Origin: Erythroxylum novogranatense
Lineage: Eukaryota; Streptophyta; Magnoliopsida; Malpighiales; Erythroxylaceae
DNA length: 64,000 nucleotides
Direction: 5' to 3'
NCBI GenBank assembly: GCA_029891385.1
Contig: JAIWQS010000236.1
Location: forward strand, 1,475,501 to 1,539,500
Shown: one piece after another, positions 22,891-34,758 of the stretch
Numbering within the stretch: the first letter of the stretch is position 1
Layout of the letters: every line of letters begins with the position of its first letter
Translations under genes and position numbers: made by a program
The notes under the pieces: model-generated
Told to the model about the DNA's origin: nothing
Seen by the model: only the letters and a program-made list of their open reading frames with translations
The model's database searches: none

Positions 22891-24793
22891 TATTTGATTG
22901 GTCGAAAGTTTAAATAATATTATTTATTTATTTAAGATTCTTAATTTGTTGCATCCAGGAGATTGGTCTCATATGGACCAAATAATTGTACATGCTTCTC
23001 ATAGCCGAACTTTATGGCCAGAATTTTTTGTTTAATATTATGGTATTTTATTATGTCATAAATCTCAATTATTTATTTATACAAATTTCGCGTTCATTTA
23101 TATAGGATCCATTCGAGACTTATATAAATAAATGATTAAAATTTACGGAACAAAATAAGACATCATAAAATTAGACAAAAAATCTTAAATCAAACTTTAT
23201 GCCCGTGTACACAAGCCGAATGTAGAATAAAGTTCCACCGCGACAAGTAGACTGTTGAAGCAACTCCGTACCGAAGTCAACCATATTGTTATAAAAAAAA
23301 CTTAACCGAACGCAACCACTTGGGACGTGTCAAAGACAGGTGCCCATGCCACGCGTCAGGAGCTTGATGTGAACTTACTCACCGTCACGACAGGTCTATC
23401 AAAGTTTAGGTACGATCATAAGTCGGGTTAACAATAAAGAACATTATACAAATTCAGGATTTAAAGTTATACAAGTCATTTAGAATGAATTTTTAGAATA
23501 GTTTTATTATTTTTAAATTTTAAAATAAATAAAATCGTTTAAATTATTAAACTAAACTTAAAATGACGATGAGTTTTGAATTTTAAAATATTATTAAATT
23601 CAAATTTTAATTTTAAATAATGGAATATCGAAACTATTTTCATTCTTTTGTGAAAAAATTAAACCTGTTATCATTATTAATAGTTAGTAGACGTTGTAAG
23701 ATATAAAATTTAATTGATTTTCAAATACTTTAAATTAAATCAACGAATTAAGAGGGTAAGATTTAAAATTTTTATTAATAATATTATTAAATTAATATAT
23801 AATTAATTTAACATAATCAAAATTTTAAAATATAATTAAAATAATTTATTACAAAAATAAACATTATTAAACTAACAATTAATTAATTTAGAAACAAATT
23901 TTCTATTAATTAGGGTAAAAATACAAACTTTTAACTCCTTCAAACCTACTTATCATTTAAATTACTATTATCGATCCTTTAAGAACCGAATCGCATTGTT
24001 TAGTTTAATATTAAAACACTTAATCGACTTTTTTTTGTTCAATTTGAAAATTTAAGTTTAATTTAGTTTAATACTTTTTATTATTAAATATTGATCAACT
24101 TATTAATTAATAAATCAATTTATAAATTAATCAGTTTTATAAATTAAAATAAATAAATAATTTTTATTTAAAATCACTTTTTAATTAAATTTTAAAATTT
24201 GATAACTAAGTTAATCTTTTTCTATTATTTTCAAAATCTTCAATTTTATTTAATTTTCAATTAAATTTATAAAATATAATATTTATAAAAGTTTTAAATT
24301 TTAAAATTTTTATCTTATTTATTTAATTTTCGATGCCATTTTTCTTCTTTTGGTCCTTTCTTGCATCGGCATTATTTTTTTTGTTATCAACGAGATATTT
24401 TAAAAAGATTTTAACTATAAAAGATACTTTTAAGTTATCTATATTTAAACTAATCTTTACTCGAATCGGTTAAATCATCACTAAAATTAAATATCGATTT
24501 CAAATTTTAAACTTTGAATATAAGAAAGGATTCGACCTTGCGTTGGCATTATTTTTTCAATACTATATGGTCTCTTTTTCTTTTAACAAAACCAAAAAGA
24601 AGTGCACTTTTGTCTTCGGTTTCTAAGAAAAATGACCTTTGTACCTAAGGTTCTTGAACTCAACACCGAGCTAAAATCCTTCCGTTGGTCTTGGGAAGTG
24701 CAGATCGTTAGAGAAGTATTATCATCCGCCAAGGTTTGTCGTTCGATATTATTCACGTTGTCGTTTCCGTTGTTTTTTCTACTTATGTTGTTA

Positions 24794-24976
24794 TGATCAC
24801 AGTGTTTTAAGGGGTATTAATAGGAAATTGGAAATAATCTCGTATATTAGCTGTATGGTCTTCTATAGGAACTATTAGTTGTCTGTAATCTTGTATATAA
24901 GCACAATTTCTTAATAAACAGAGACGAGTTTTCTCTCTTCCAAAACCTTTCATTGCTTCTGAAATATTTTCAGGTA
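24794..24976 (+). repeat. LTR-like insert in intron 1 of the dead AKR copy
   Basis: Intron 1 of the intact copy runs TTATGTTGTTA straight into ACGGGCTCGTG. Here about 180 bp is interposed before the copia target site. It has GTATATAAGCAC, then AATAAACAGAGACG and TTTTCTCTCTTCC, an arrangement like the TATA/polyadenylation part of a retroelement LTR. The parent element was not identified in the window. Confidence 0.45.
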
Positions 24977-24981
24977 TATAA

Positions 24982-25356
24982 TGAAGGATTCACGTGCATG
25001 GATACTGTTTATTACTTTCAACACCAGTACTTACCGAGTTTATCGCCATTGTTTATTAATATTGTTAGGATTGTTTATTATTATTCTTAGGTAGTTTTGT
25101 TATTACCGAGTATCTAGCTTAGTAGGTTGTTAATAGTGGGTCTGTCATGCTAACGTGCTCCTGTGAGAGTGGAAAACGTTAGAATTGTAAGCCCATAAAT
25201 AGGTAGTCATTTCATTGAATAAATTATTCCAATTCCTTGTACTTCATTTCCTTTTCGCGTAAGCTTTATCTGAAGTTGTTCCTCCCGTATTTTGTATTAT
25301 TACATTCGTCAAAATATAAGTGGGAAAGCAACTTGTTCAATCGTACCTATTTCTGA
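24982..25356 (+). repeat. 5' LTR of the nested copia element
   Basis: It starts TGAAGGATTCACGTGC and aligns to 33746-34129 over its whole length. Small deletions near the 3' end (for example CCCGTATTTTG against CCCACATATTTTG) and a degraded final CA make it 375 bp against 384 bp. Confidence 0.93.
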
Positions 25357-25357
25357 T

Positions 25358-25369
25358 TGGTATCGAGCC
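25358..25369 (+). promoter_or_regulatory. Primer-binding site of the nested copia element
   Basis: TGGTATCGAGCC, one base after the 5' LTR, complements the 3' part of initiator Met-tRNA as used by copia elements. The same 12 bases serve the element at 1596-6881. Confidence 0.8.
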
Positions 25370-25404
25370 TAACGTTCGTGAACATTCGGTGAGCATCTTT
25401 ATTA

Positions 25405-26340
25405 TTAAGATGGGCGATCTCCAAGTTGTTGGCGGGATCAAAAAGCTCAACAACGTAATTATAATTCTTGGTCTACTTGCGTGATGTCATACTTGCAAGG
25501 ACAAGATTTGTGGAGGTTGTAAATGGAAGCGAGGTTGTGTCGCCGAAATAGAAGATGCAAATGGTACCTTACGAAAGTGGAGAATTAAAGCGGGCAAAGC
25601 AATGTTCGCTCTAAAGACCATGATTGAAGAAGATGTGCTAGAAACACATCGTGATGCCAAACACCAAAGGAAGCCCGGGATCGTTCATCAAGCTTTTCCA
25701 AGAAGAATGACACAAGGCTCCATTACTGAGAAGCGAGTTGTTATCGGTAACCTGACGAGAAATGTCGATGCTCAATACTTTCATAAGGTAAAATCTTTAT
25801 GTCGAGAGATCTCGAATTGGAAGCGGCTCCAATAGGAGAAAGTAGAATGAAGAGGATTATCATCCATGGTTTGAAGCGAGTTTGAAGTTTTGTTCTTTGC
25901 TGATGCAGGGATGGCAAAATCAGCCATCACTTGTAGAGTTTAAAACTTGCTAAGCCGGACAAGAAGCATTGGCTAAGCAAATGGGAGGAGTCTCTAAAGG
26001 GAGGAGGAAGCACTCTATACTAATGAAGCGGAGGAAATTTCAAGAACACCATGGCGATGGATTGAAAAGAAGCGAAGATAAGGCAAGGAATCATCAAGGT
26101 GAAGGAAGCACTCGGTTAGGAGGAGCTTGAAGAATTATAGGAACAACAAAGGTTTGAAGGAAAGTGCCACAATTGCGGAAAGAAGGGTCACATGGCAAAA
26201 GATTGTTGGTCAAAGAAAAATCAGAGAGAAGCAATCTGCCTACTTGAAAAATGAAGAGGAATGGGATCTTTGAGGCGTTATTTGTTGCGAGAAGAGGAGT
26301 TGGCTTTAACAGCAACAACGTTTGAAAGCAGATTAATTAT
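25405..26340 (+). pseudogene. Decayed Gag of the nested copia element
   Basis: Frames are broken throughout. Recognisable pieces include the N-terminal MGDLQVVGGIKKLNN-like start near 25410, a segment containing WRIKAGKAMFALKT (about 25580-25620), and a CCHC zinc knuckle, CHNCGKKGHMAKDC, at about 26163-26206. The knuckle would bind the element RNA. Too many stops remain for any product. Confidence 0.75.
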
Positions 26341-26737
26341 GAAAAAGATTGGATCATTGACTCAGTTGTTGAATCATATGACCGGTGATAAAGAGAAGCT
26401 GCAAATATAACGAATCTGAGGAAGTCGGGTAGTGGTGACAAAGAACAACTCAAAGTTACCGATAGCTCACATCGGTAATACAATAATCTCCCCATTATGG
26501 TGATCTTGAGGTTGCACTCCCAAGTGTCTATCATGTCCCGGTATGAAAAAATCTCTCTCGATTAGCGCGATTAACGTCTTCGCCCATTATGTTCTTTTTG
26601 GCCCACAGGATGTGAAAGTTTATCGGGATCTTGAGATTATAAAAGACCGATAATGAAAGGACGAAGGTGGAGTCAATCTACGTGATGTCTGCAGAACCGC
26701 ATATGTAGACAAGACGAGAAGGAACGAGACGACAGAC

Positions 26738-27368
26738 TTGTGGCATATGCGATTAAGTCATGTTAACTATTCTAAGCTAGATATGATGATGAAGAGATCG
26801 ATGATGAAGGGACTTCCTCAACTTGAAGTAAGAATAGACACTATATGTGCTGGCTGTCAGTATGGAAAAGCACACCAATTACCGTATGAAGAATCCAAGT
26901 TTAAAGCAAAGGAACCATTAGAGTTGATCCACTCCGATGTGTTCGGACCAGTTAAGCAAGCTTCAATTGGTGGGATGAAGTACATGGTAACTTTTATTGA
27001 TGACTTCTCCAGGTATGTGTGGGTTTATTTTATAAAGGAAAAATCTGAAACTTTTTTAAAGTTTAAAGAGTTAAAGGTAGAAGTGGAAGCAGAGGTTAGT
27101 AAAAGAGTACGCTGCCTACGCACCGATAATGGGGGAGAATACACCTCAGATGAATTCTCAAATTTTCTTCGAGAGTGTAGAATACGACATCAATTCACAT
27201 GTGCTAACACTCCATGACAAAATGGCGTAGCGAAAGGAAGAACGACACTTACAGAAGTATGTCGCGTTAGATGTCGCATGCTAAAAGCGTTCTAGGACAA
27301 TTTTGGGCGAGAAGCGATGAAGGCGCAACCTTTGTGATTAATAGGCTTCCTCAACAAAGGTTATGTTT
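26738..27368 (+). pseudogene. Integrase N-terminal half of the nested copia element
   Basis: The pre-integrase zinc finger is readable as [14 protein letters not shown]...[14 protein letters not shown] (H..H..C..C). The catalytic core follows: [29 protein letters not shown] and [18 protein letters not shown] near 27216 ends the open frame, just before the expected catalytic glutamate region. The coding sequence is then interrupted at 27368 by the inserted solo LTR and resumes at 31669. Confidence 0.9.
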
Positions 27369-28159
27369 TGTAACACCCCACTCCCGAGTGACCCGAACCC
27401 GATATCGTTGGTGATATCCGAGTCCGTGCCCGAGAGTGGCGTACTACATCGATCGATTAAAACTCAGTATACTTTTTTTTTTTGAAGCCATTGATTCCAC
27501 GTTAAGCGGCAAAACAAGTAGTAACTAACACCCATGTTCATAATAAACGGTTTAGGTTATTACGGTCATCCAGAATAATTTACAATCATCAATGAGTAAA
27601 ACATTAAAACCAATATGGGCTCGAGAGAAATATAAAGCATTGTTATACGGTGATTGCGGAACACAATTTGATAAGACACTAATGCAGATACGGAGATGAT
27701 CCCGACCTCTATCCTTTATCGCCTCACGATGAGACATACTCCGTGTCAAGCGGGTATTCTTCAAGACCTGAAAAATAGATGCAAATTTTGGGTGAGTTTT
27801 GCGAACTCAGTGAGTGACCATCATCGATGGTCCATCCAATCACATAACATATAACACATACTTTCATTTTCCATTAAGTCACATGTCATATTCCCTATCA
27901 TACCTCACATTCACATACAGTTTCATATCTTCATTATGTCGATACAATGTCATCTTCAATATAATCAAATTGATCATTCAATCAAGTTTATCATTCCCAT
28001 TCAACACACAATGTCACATTCCATTCAATACGGTGTTGCAGTCCCATTCAATACAAGTAATTCAACCAATCACATTCCGTACAATCAAATCAATCATGTT
28101 ATGCATATGTGCATGAAACCCACTTTCCATTTAATTACTTTGTTGTGACCGAGTGTCTA

Positions 28160-28300
28160 AACTGTCCCGCACTCCAATAGATATCGGGCTCATTGAAACT
28201 GTCCCATATAGGGCTCATTGTGAAGCTGTCCCATAAAGGGCTCATTGTAAACCGTCCCATAAAGGGCTCATTGTAAATCGCCCCATAAAGGGCTCATTGT
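28160..28300. repeat. Tandem sub-repeats of about 26 bp within the solo LTR
   Basis: GGGCTCATTG recurs five times (first at about 28187, last at about 28290), separated by variants of CTGTCCCATAAA. Spacing is about 24-28 bp with moderate divergence. Confidence 0.85.
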
Positions 28301-29170
28301 CGTTGAGCACGAGGCTCGAATCGATTCGAGCATGAAGCTCTTTACTCATTGTTGACTACTCGGTCACAACTCTCATTATCTTTCATAAATTCATGCGATG
28401 GAATGTCTTATGCATATTTGCATGCACTCGATCAATCATAGTTACTATCATCGGACCGTAGTCAGGCATTCACATCAATTAAGAAGTCACATTTCATTTA
28501 TGTGCAATTATGCATGCAAGACATTTTAACAATCTCAATATATACACTTAGGTCATCCCATTCACATTCAAGGAGCCCTTCAATAACGCAATTTCAAATA
28601 CTTAATTACTCACGGACCTCCATGCGGAACCCATATTTAATCACAATTAATAAAATAAATCAATACTCATTCAACATATAACAAAAGCAAATAACCAATA
28701 AATAAGACCATCTAGGTCTACTCACAAGACTCTCCGATTTGCATTGGTTTTCAATTTCGAAAATGCTGAAAGTCACGAACATTTATCCCGCACTACCAAT
28801 TTACGCCATATGCACACATTAATCACTTTGAATAAGAATTCTCATTTATGCACAAATATAGAATAAGGACAATGCATGTTCATGATATTCGCCTTAATCC
28901 AATTTTTTTCAACAATAAAATCGGTAGAAAATTAGAAATTCAATAGCATCGACGACGCTCAATTTGGACCTCTATAGTCCCCAATTGAATAAAACAATAA
29001 TGCAATCCCATTTCCCGAACCTCCGTCAATTTTCCGTCCAAAAATTCCCAATTTCCTATGAAATGAAATTCAATATTTTACAAATCTGATGCCTCAAGAA
29101 TCAGGTCAATCGGACGTCGGACGGAAAAGTTATACATCAAAGAAATCAAATCCAAAATTAAAACAAAATC

Positions 29171-29345
29171 CCTCGTGGCTCGCGAGGCGAGCCGTCGCCT
29201 CATGAGTCGGTCACTGACCTCGTCTCGCGAGGGCGAGTCGTCGCCCTCGCGAGAGGCGAGCTTTCAGGTCGCCTCGCCCTCGCGAAGGGCGAGATTTCAG
29301 CTCGCCTCGCCCTCGCGAGTCGTCGCCCTCGCGATGGGCGAGATT
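29171..29345. repeat. CpG-rich CTCGCGA repeat block in the solo LTR
   Basis: CTCGCGA occurs six times in 175 bp, embedded in variants of GCCCTCGCGAGGGCGAG, each nearly self-complementary. GC content is far above the surrounding AT-rich LTR. A fortuitous open frame across it gives Arg/Ser/Ala-rich repeats and is not taken as a gene. Confidence 0.85.
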
Positions 29346-31668
29346 CCAAATGCCTTCTCCCTTCTTTTTCTTTTTCCAAACCGAACTTCAATCATTCATA
29401 ACTTTTCCCACACAATTCAGAAAATTACAAACCATATGTCGTTGGAAAGATTAAGAAAAACTCTACAAGTTTTATGTAGAGCACAAAAAATCAATTTCAC
29501 CCCTAAGGGTGACAAAAATCCAGTCAAAGCCACTGCCTACTCAACACCTCTCAAAACAGTGTTGTACTTTACAAATTCAGTAACCTTTATTCTCTTCAGT
29601 CAAAAATTACACAATAAATATGCTCAGGAAGAACACAATGTGCTCTACAACTTTCATGAACAGTCTAGATTCAAATTCAATGGCTAATTAGGTCAAACAA
29701 TTCAGTGAATGCTACTGCCCCTGAAAGTACTCAAATTGATAGTAATTTTCAAGCAGTATAACTCCTTGTTCAAAAGTCGAAAAATTGCATACTTTATACC
29801 CATAAAAAGATAAAACACAGTACTACACTTCTCATAAAGGGCTCAGAATCAAATTCCATCATTAACAAATTTAAAACAGTCCTGCAAGTTACTGCCCTGT
29901 TCAGCAGTTCATGACCTAACTTCAATCCAATCTTTGAAAATCATAAGTCCCAATTCTGTTATCTAAAATAGCATGCTATATACCATTTTCAAGATAATTG
30001 TTTCCTCTACAACTCTTCAGAAGATCACCTAAGCCAATTCAATTCACACAAATTACTAAAATTGCTTCCAATCAGAATGGTCACAATACCTACACTGATA
30101 GCTAAGTTTCACCAATTGCTCACAATCAGTCAATATTCCACAGTGGATATCTCCCAATATACAGATCGAAAAATTGAAAAATCAGTGGCAATGGAAAGCT
30201 AACAATATAGGCTTCAACTCTCATGAAGACTATTGACAATAATTCCCTCTCAATTAATTTAGAAAAATCATCAAAACAATCAGGTTATAAATCCGGATAC
30301 TGTTCACCTAAGTCAAAACAGTAACTTTCCAAGCCAAATTTCAACCTCTTAGAGTTACAATTTGACAACACCTATTTCACACAAAAATGTAGCCAACAAA
30401 CCAAAGTTTCATTGGGCACAAACCTCAACTCATTTGCATAACCACACAATAAGTTATGCCCAAAACAGTACAGTAGGTCAAAAACAAATTTTCCAGCTTT
30501 ACTTCTCCATTCACTTCCTATCATGCCAAGTCCAATTCTACTTCACTAAGCATACCAAATGAACAAGAAATCAGTCCCTAGGTCATGCATACATTCACTA
30601 GGAAATACTACCTCAACTTGGAAGCACCATACACAATCATTTTCATGTAAGAAAAATCATCAAGAATCATCCAAAAGCAAGTTAAACCAAGTTACAACAC
30701 ATCTTTCATGCTAACTTCCTCAAATCATATTCAAACATAACACAACAATTCAAACTATCATTTTCATAACATTTAACCATCATAACCCATGATTAGTAAA
30801 CAATAACCCCCTTTAAATACATCTAATAACCATGATTCATGAAATATATAATGAAAGCTTATCATAAACCTTACATAGTCAAAGCTTCCATCTCCTCAAT
30901 TCTCCAACTCTCACAATTTCCTAGTTTCTCCTACACATACACGACATCATCACTTGCAAAAGGGGAAGAGGGTTGAGCTTGCATGCATGAGAGGAAGTGT
31001 TTAAAAGGTAGAGAGAAGCTAGAACCAAAAGAAAAAATCGATGGGGAGGAGGAACTAAAATAGGTTTTCGGATGATGAGAGCCATAAGCACTAAATTCAT
31101 CTTTTCCTCCTTTTCTCCTTGAAGTTGCCGACTTAAATTGTTAGGAACAAGACAAAACTCATTAAATCAATAGGACAAGTGTCAAGTTGGTGAGAGAGAG
31201 ACAAAATGGCTAAAAGACAAATTAGGGATATGATTTAGAAATCCTACTACAATTTGACCCATTCTAGTTCAATGACCCTAATTTTAATTTCAAAATAATA
31301 TACCCAATATTCAGTGCCATTGGATAGAAATTTGCGCTACCGAAAATCAATCGGTTCATGCGCTTGACGATTTTTCATCCGAGAATTTTCTCCGGAAAAT
31401 TTCGAAAAATTCCTAAAACCCTTAAAATAGAAAACAATTTATGACGACTCGAATAATTTTTCAAACCCATTAACCACGTTAATCTCAATAAAATTGTTCG
31501 AGGCACGCAAAACAGAATATCATGTATGCATGCACGTAAGTTCATGTGCACAATTGTGACTATGTAGCAATCCTATTATGCATGGCGGTCCATGAAATCC
31601 CAATCTAGCACATCCTATACCAATTTACTATTCTACCCTTCCAGTAGGGGGTGGGATGTTACATGTTT

Positions 31669-32488
31669 TCTTTCACCTTTTGAAAAAATATGGAACATGA
31701 AGCCCAGTGTTAGTCATTTTCGAGTATTTGGATGCATTTGCTATGTATTTGTACCTAATCACTTACGTAGCAAGATAGAAAAGAAGGCTGTTAGATGTAT
31801 TTTTATAGGATATGACAGCCAAAGGAAAGGGTGGCGCTGTTGTGCTCCAACAACAGGGAAGTGCTATACATCTCGAAATGTGGTGTTTGATGAAGTTTCT
31901 TCTTGGTGGTCCTCAGATAGAGAAATACTACCAGACTCAGATGTTTTTAAGGGGATGTCAGAATCTTCTCAAATTAAGTTGAGTTTAGGTAAAGCTGAAG
32001 TTACAGATGATGGTGGAGATGTTGAAGAAGGCATGACTCAAAGGCCTTGGCAAACTGGTGTGTACCAACAGCCAAGTGATGAAGGTGAGCCCAGTGGAAT
32101 AGAAACACCAACTCAACTTAGAAGGTCAATAAGATCCAGAAAGCCAAATCCCAAGTATGCTAATGCTGCCATAATAGAAGAGTCAGATGAAGAAGAACCA
32201 AATTCATTTGAGGAAGCATCTCAGAATCCAAAGTGGATTAAGGCCATGGAAGAAGAAATTGGTGCACTAGAACATAATCAAACTTGGGAGCTTGTACCAA
32301 AGCCAGGTAATGTCAAACCTATCTTTTGCAAATGGGTTTATAAGCTTAAACGTCATATAGATGGATCAATCGAGAGGTATAAGGCTCGTTTGGTAGCTCG
32401 GGGTTTCTCTCAACAATATGAACTAGACTATGATGAAACGTTTAGTCCAGTGGCAAAGCTTACAAACCAAAGGTTCTGCTTGCACTAG
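31669..32488 (+). pseudogene. Integrase C-terminus and RT start of the nested copia element
   Basis: Coding resumes after the solo LTR. The integrase end shows the copia blocks 'VSHFRVFGCICYVFVPNH' and 'KAVRCIFIGYDSQRKGW'. After a variable acidic linker, RT begins: WIKAMEEEIGALEHNQTWELV, FCKWVYKLKRHIDGSIERYK and ARLVARGFSQQYELDYDETF. The frame breaks at about 32460-32490, just after SPVAKL. The N-terminal residues of this open frame (31592-31660) belong to the solo LTR, not the element. Confidence 0.92.
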
Positions 32489-32509
32489 CAAAGAAACAAA
32501 GATTGGAAG

Positions 32510-33748
32510 TTGTGGCAAATGGATGTAAAGAATGCATTTTTGCATGGAGAATTGGATCGGGAGATATACATGTGTCAACCAATGGGTTTCCAAAGTAAAG
32601 ATCATCTTGGGTATGTATGTAAGCTTCGGAAGGCACTCTACGGATTGAAGCAAGCACCAATGGCTTGGTATGGTAAGATTGTTGAATTTCTTACCCATAA
32701 TGGTTATTCGGTAACACCAACAGACTCTAGTTTATTTGTTAAAGTTGTTGGAAGCAAACTAGCCATTGTGCTAGTGTATGTAGATGATCTGATTCTTACT
32801 GGAGATTGTGAAGATGAAATTCTCCAAATAAAGGAGAATCTGTCAATTCGGTTCTTAATGAAAGAGCTTGGACAACTAAACCACTTCCTTGGCTTAGAAG
32901 TTGATCGTAGTGAAGATGGAATCTTTCTTCACCAACAGAAATATTCCAAAGACTTGTTGAAAAGATTTGGGATGATAAATTGCAAACCAATTTTGACGCC
33001 AATGGAGTCAAATGTTAAAATATGTGCTCATGAAGGGAAGGATCTGGAGGATGCAACAATGTACCGACAGGTGGTAGGTAACTTGATCTACTTAACTCTA
33101 ACAAGACCTGATATATCTTATTCAGTTGGTGTGATGAGTCGGTACATGCAAAATCCAAAGAAACCTCATTTAGAAGCAGTCCGACGAATCCTGAGGTATG
33201 TGAAGAGTACACTCGGTTGTGGTATTATGTACAAAAAATGTAAAGATTGCAGACTAGTTGGCTACTGCGACGTTGACTATGTAGGAGATTATGATACTCG
33301 ATGCTCAACTACTGGATATGTTTTTATGCTTGGGTTCGGAGCAATTTCTTGGTGTAGCAAAAGGCAACCAACTGTGTCTTTATCAACAACAGAGGCGGAG
33401 TATCGAGTGGCAACAATGACAGCTCAAGAGAGTACATGGCTTGTACAATTGATGAAGGATTTACATCAACCAATAGATTATACAGTTCCATTGTATTGCG
33501 ACAATCAATCAGCAATTCGGTTGACAGAAAATTCAATTTTTCATGCAAGAACTAAACATGTAGAAGTGTATTATCACTTTATTAGGGAGAAAGTTTTGCA
33601 AGGAGAGATTACATTGGAGCAGATCAGAACAGAGGATCAAGTTGCGGACATGTTTACAAAAGGCTTAAGTGTCAACAAGTTTGAAAGTTTTTGTCATCTG
33701 CTAAGCATGACGAAAAGAATAGAAGCTGATGTTGAGGGAGAGTATTGA
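32510..33748 (+). pseudogene. RT palm and RNase H of the nested copia element
   Basis: About 410 residues stay open. The RT palm has [20 protein letters not shown] and the catalytic [10 protein letters not shown] box with both aspartates intact. RNase H has [20 protein letters not shown] and [13 protein letters not shown]. The frame is in a different phase from the upstream half because of indels near 32465-32505, so the polyprotein cannot be made as one chain. The stop lies just inside the 3' LTR boundary. Confidence 0.93.
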
Positions 33749-34129
33749 AGGATTCACGTGCATGGATACTGTTTATTACTGTTCAACACCAGTACTTACC
33801 GAGTTTATCGCCATTGTTTATTAATATTGTTAGGATTGTTTATTATTATTCTTAGGTAGTTTTGTTGTTACCGAGTATCTAGCTTAGTAGGTTGTTAATA
33901 GTGGGTCTGTCATGTTAACGTGCTCCTGTGAGAGTGGAAAACGTTGGGATTGTAAGCCTATAAATAGGTAGTCATTTCATTGAATAAATTATTCCAATTC
34001 CTTGTACTTCATTTCCTTTTCTGCGTAAGCTTTATCTGAAGTTGTTCCCTCCCACATATTTTGTATTATTACATTCTATCAAAATATAAGCTGGGAAAGC
34101 AACTTGTTCATTACGTACCTATTTCTACA
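33746..34129 (+). repeat. 3' LTR of the nested copia element (384 bp)
   Basis: It starts TGAAGGATTCACGTGC after a purine tract and ends TTTCTACA, followed by target duplication TATAA (34130-34134). It has only a handful of mismatches to the 5' LTR, so the insertion is younger than the copia element at 1596-6881. Confidence 0.94.
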
Positions 34130-34758
34130 TATAATACTCGTGTTTGATGCAGGATGGATATAGACATATTGATTGTGCATCAGTTTACGGAAATGACAAG
34201 GAGGTGATGATACTTCTAATTTCTTCAACTATTTAGTAATCTTTTCCTTTTTATATGGTTTATGTCATCAGTTCAAGAATCAATTTGTATGGTTCGTTTT
34301 CCAGATTGGTTGCACGTTGAAGAAGCTGTTTGATGATGGTGTTGTGAAACGCGAGGAGTTGTTTATCACTTCCAAGCTTTGGTCTGACTTGTTCTGTTTC
34401 TAATTAGAGATTATCCAGAAAAATTCGGAAACTACAATGCTGATTTTACTGCCTGCAGGAATTCTGATCATGCACCAGAAGATGTGCCGAAGGCATTAGA
34501 TAGAACTCTACAGGACTTGCAACTTGACTATTTAGATCTGTATCTGGTATGCTTACCTCAGTTTCTGGAATTTAAAATCTAAAAGAAGTTGTTTCTGGTC
34601 CATTATCATCCATAGCAGTATCCTGATATTATGTTGTGTTTCAGACTACTGACTAATCCTATAACATTGCAGGAGAGACTCAGTAATGTATCTTTTCTTT
34701 GTGGACGATAAATATGGTGCATACAAAGACCGTGGAAGAATTATGGGATGCTGGATGA

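Larger units (their letters stand above)
18713..24631. other. Long gene-free AT-rich interval between AKR copies
   Basis: No supportable gene is seen. The stretch contains the 3' end of the intact AKR gene, a probable LTR remnant (19777-22067), short tandem repeats (22751-22890), a block like the upstream region of the intact AKR gene (about 23195-23400), and AT-rich filler with TTAATTAA tracts up to the dead second AKR copy. Confidence 0.6.
27369..31663 (+). mobile_element. Solo LTR of a long-LTR Ty3/gypsy-type element (4295 bp)
   Basis: The insert starts TGTAACACCCCACTCCC and ends GTGGGATGTTACA, and is flanked by a perfect 5-bp duplication TGTTT (27364-27368 and 31664-31668) inside copia integrase sequence. 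No gag-pol coding, primer site or internal duplication is seen, so it is best read as one LTR left after recombination between two. LTRs of 4 kb or more with TGTAACACCC ends are known in the Tekay/Del chromovirus lineage; the lineage call is inference. It carries internal short repeats (28160-28300) and a CpG-rich repeat block (29171-29345). Confidence 0.82.
24982..34129 (+). mobile_element. Ty1/copia retrotransposon with nested solo LTR
   Basis: LTRs at 24982-25356 and 33746-34129 are highly similar and start TGAAGGATTCACG. The target duplication TATAA is perfect (24977-24981 and 34130-34134). A primer-binding site TGGTATCGAGCC lies at 25358-25369, and a purine tract GTTGAGGGAGAGTAT precedes the 3' LTR. 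Gag is badly decayed; integrase, RT and RNase H are largely readable but carry frameshifts and stops. The body is split in the integrase region by a 4295-bp solo LTR. Without that insert the element is about 4.85 kb, normal for copia. It sits in intron 1 of the dead AKR copy, in the same orientation. Confidence 0.95.
24632..34758 (+). pseudogene. Dead AKR4C copy, split by nested retroelements
   Basis: Exon 1 (24632-24732) parallels the intact gene but has lost one base after CAACACCG, which shifts the frame. Intron 1 contains LTR-like sequence and the whole copia element. Beyond it, exons 2 (34153-34203, 51 bp), 3 (34305-34381, 77 bp) and 4 (34459-34546, 88 bp) keep exactly the lengths and near-identical sequence of the intact gene, including GYRHIDCA and ITSKLW. 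Exons 5 and 6 are deleted. The last exon (34673-34758) survives with a frameshift (ACTCAGTAATG) but still shows the GTGGAAGAATTATGGGATG end. It is a tandem duplicate of the gene at 17135, with matching upstream sequence too, and no functional product is possible. Confidence 0.93.

Noticed and set aside
28140..28330. Possible CRISPR-like repeat array
   Set aside because: Units are contiguous and diverged sub-repeats of an LTR in a plant genome, without uniform spacers.
29175..29687. Open frame of 170 residues rich in Arg, Ser and Ala
   Set aside because: It lies inside the solo LTR and follows the CTCGCGA repeat; no family resemblance, and the second half is unrelated AT-rich sequence.
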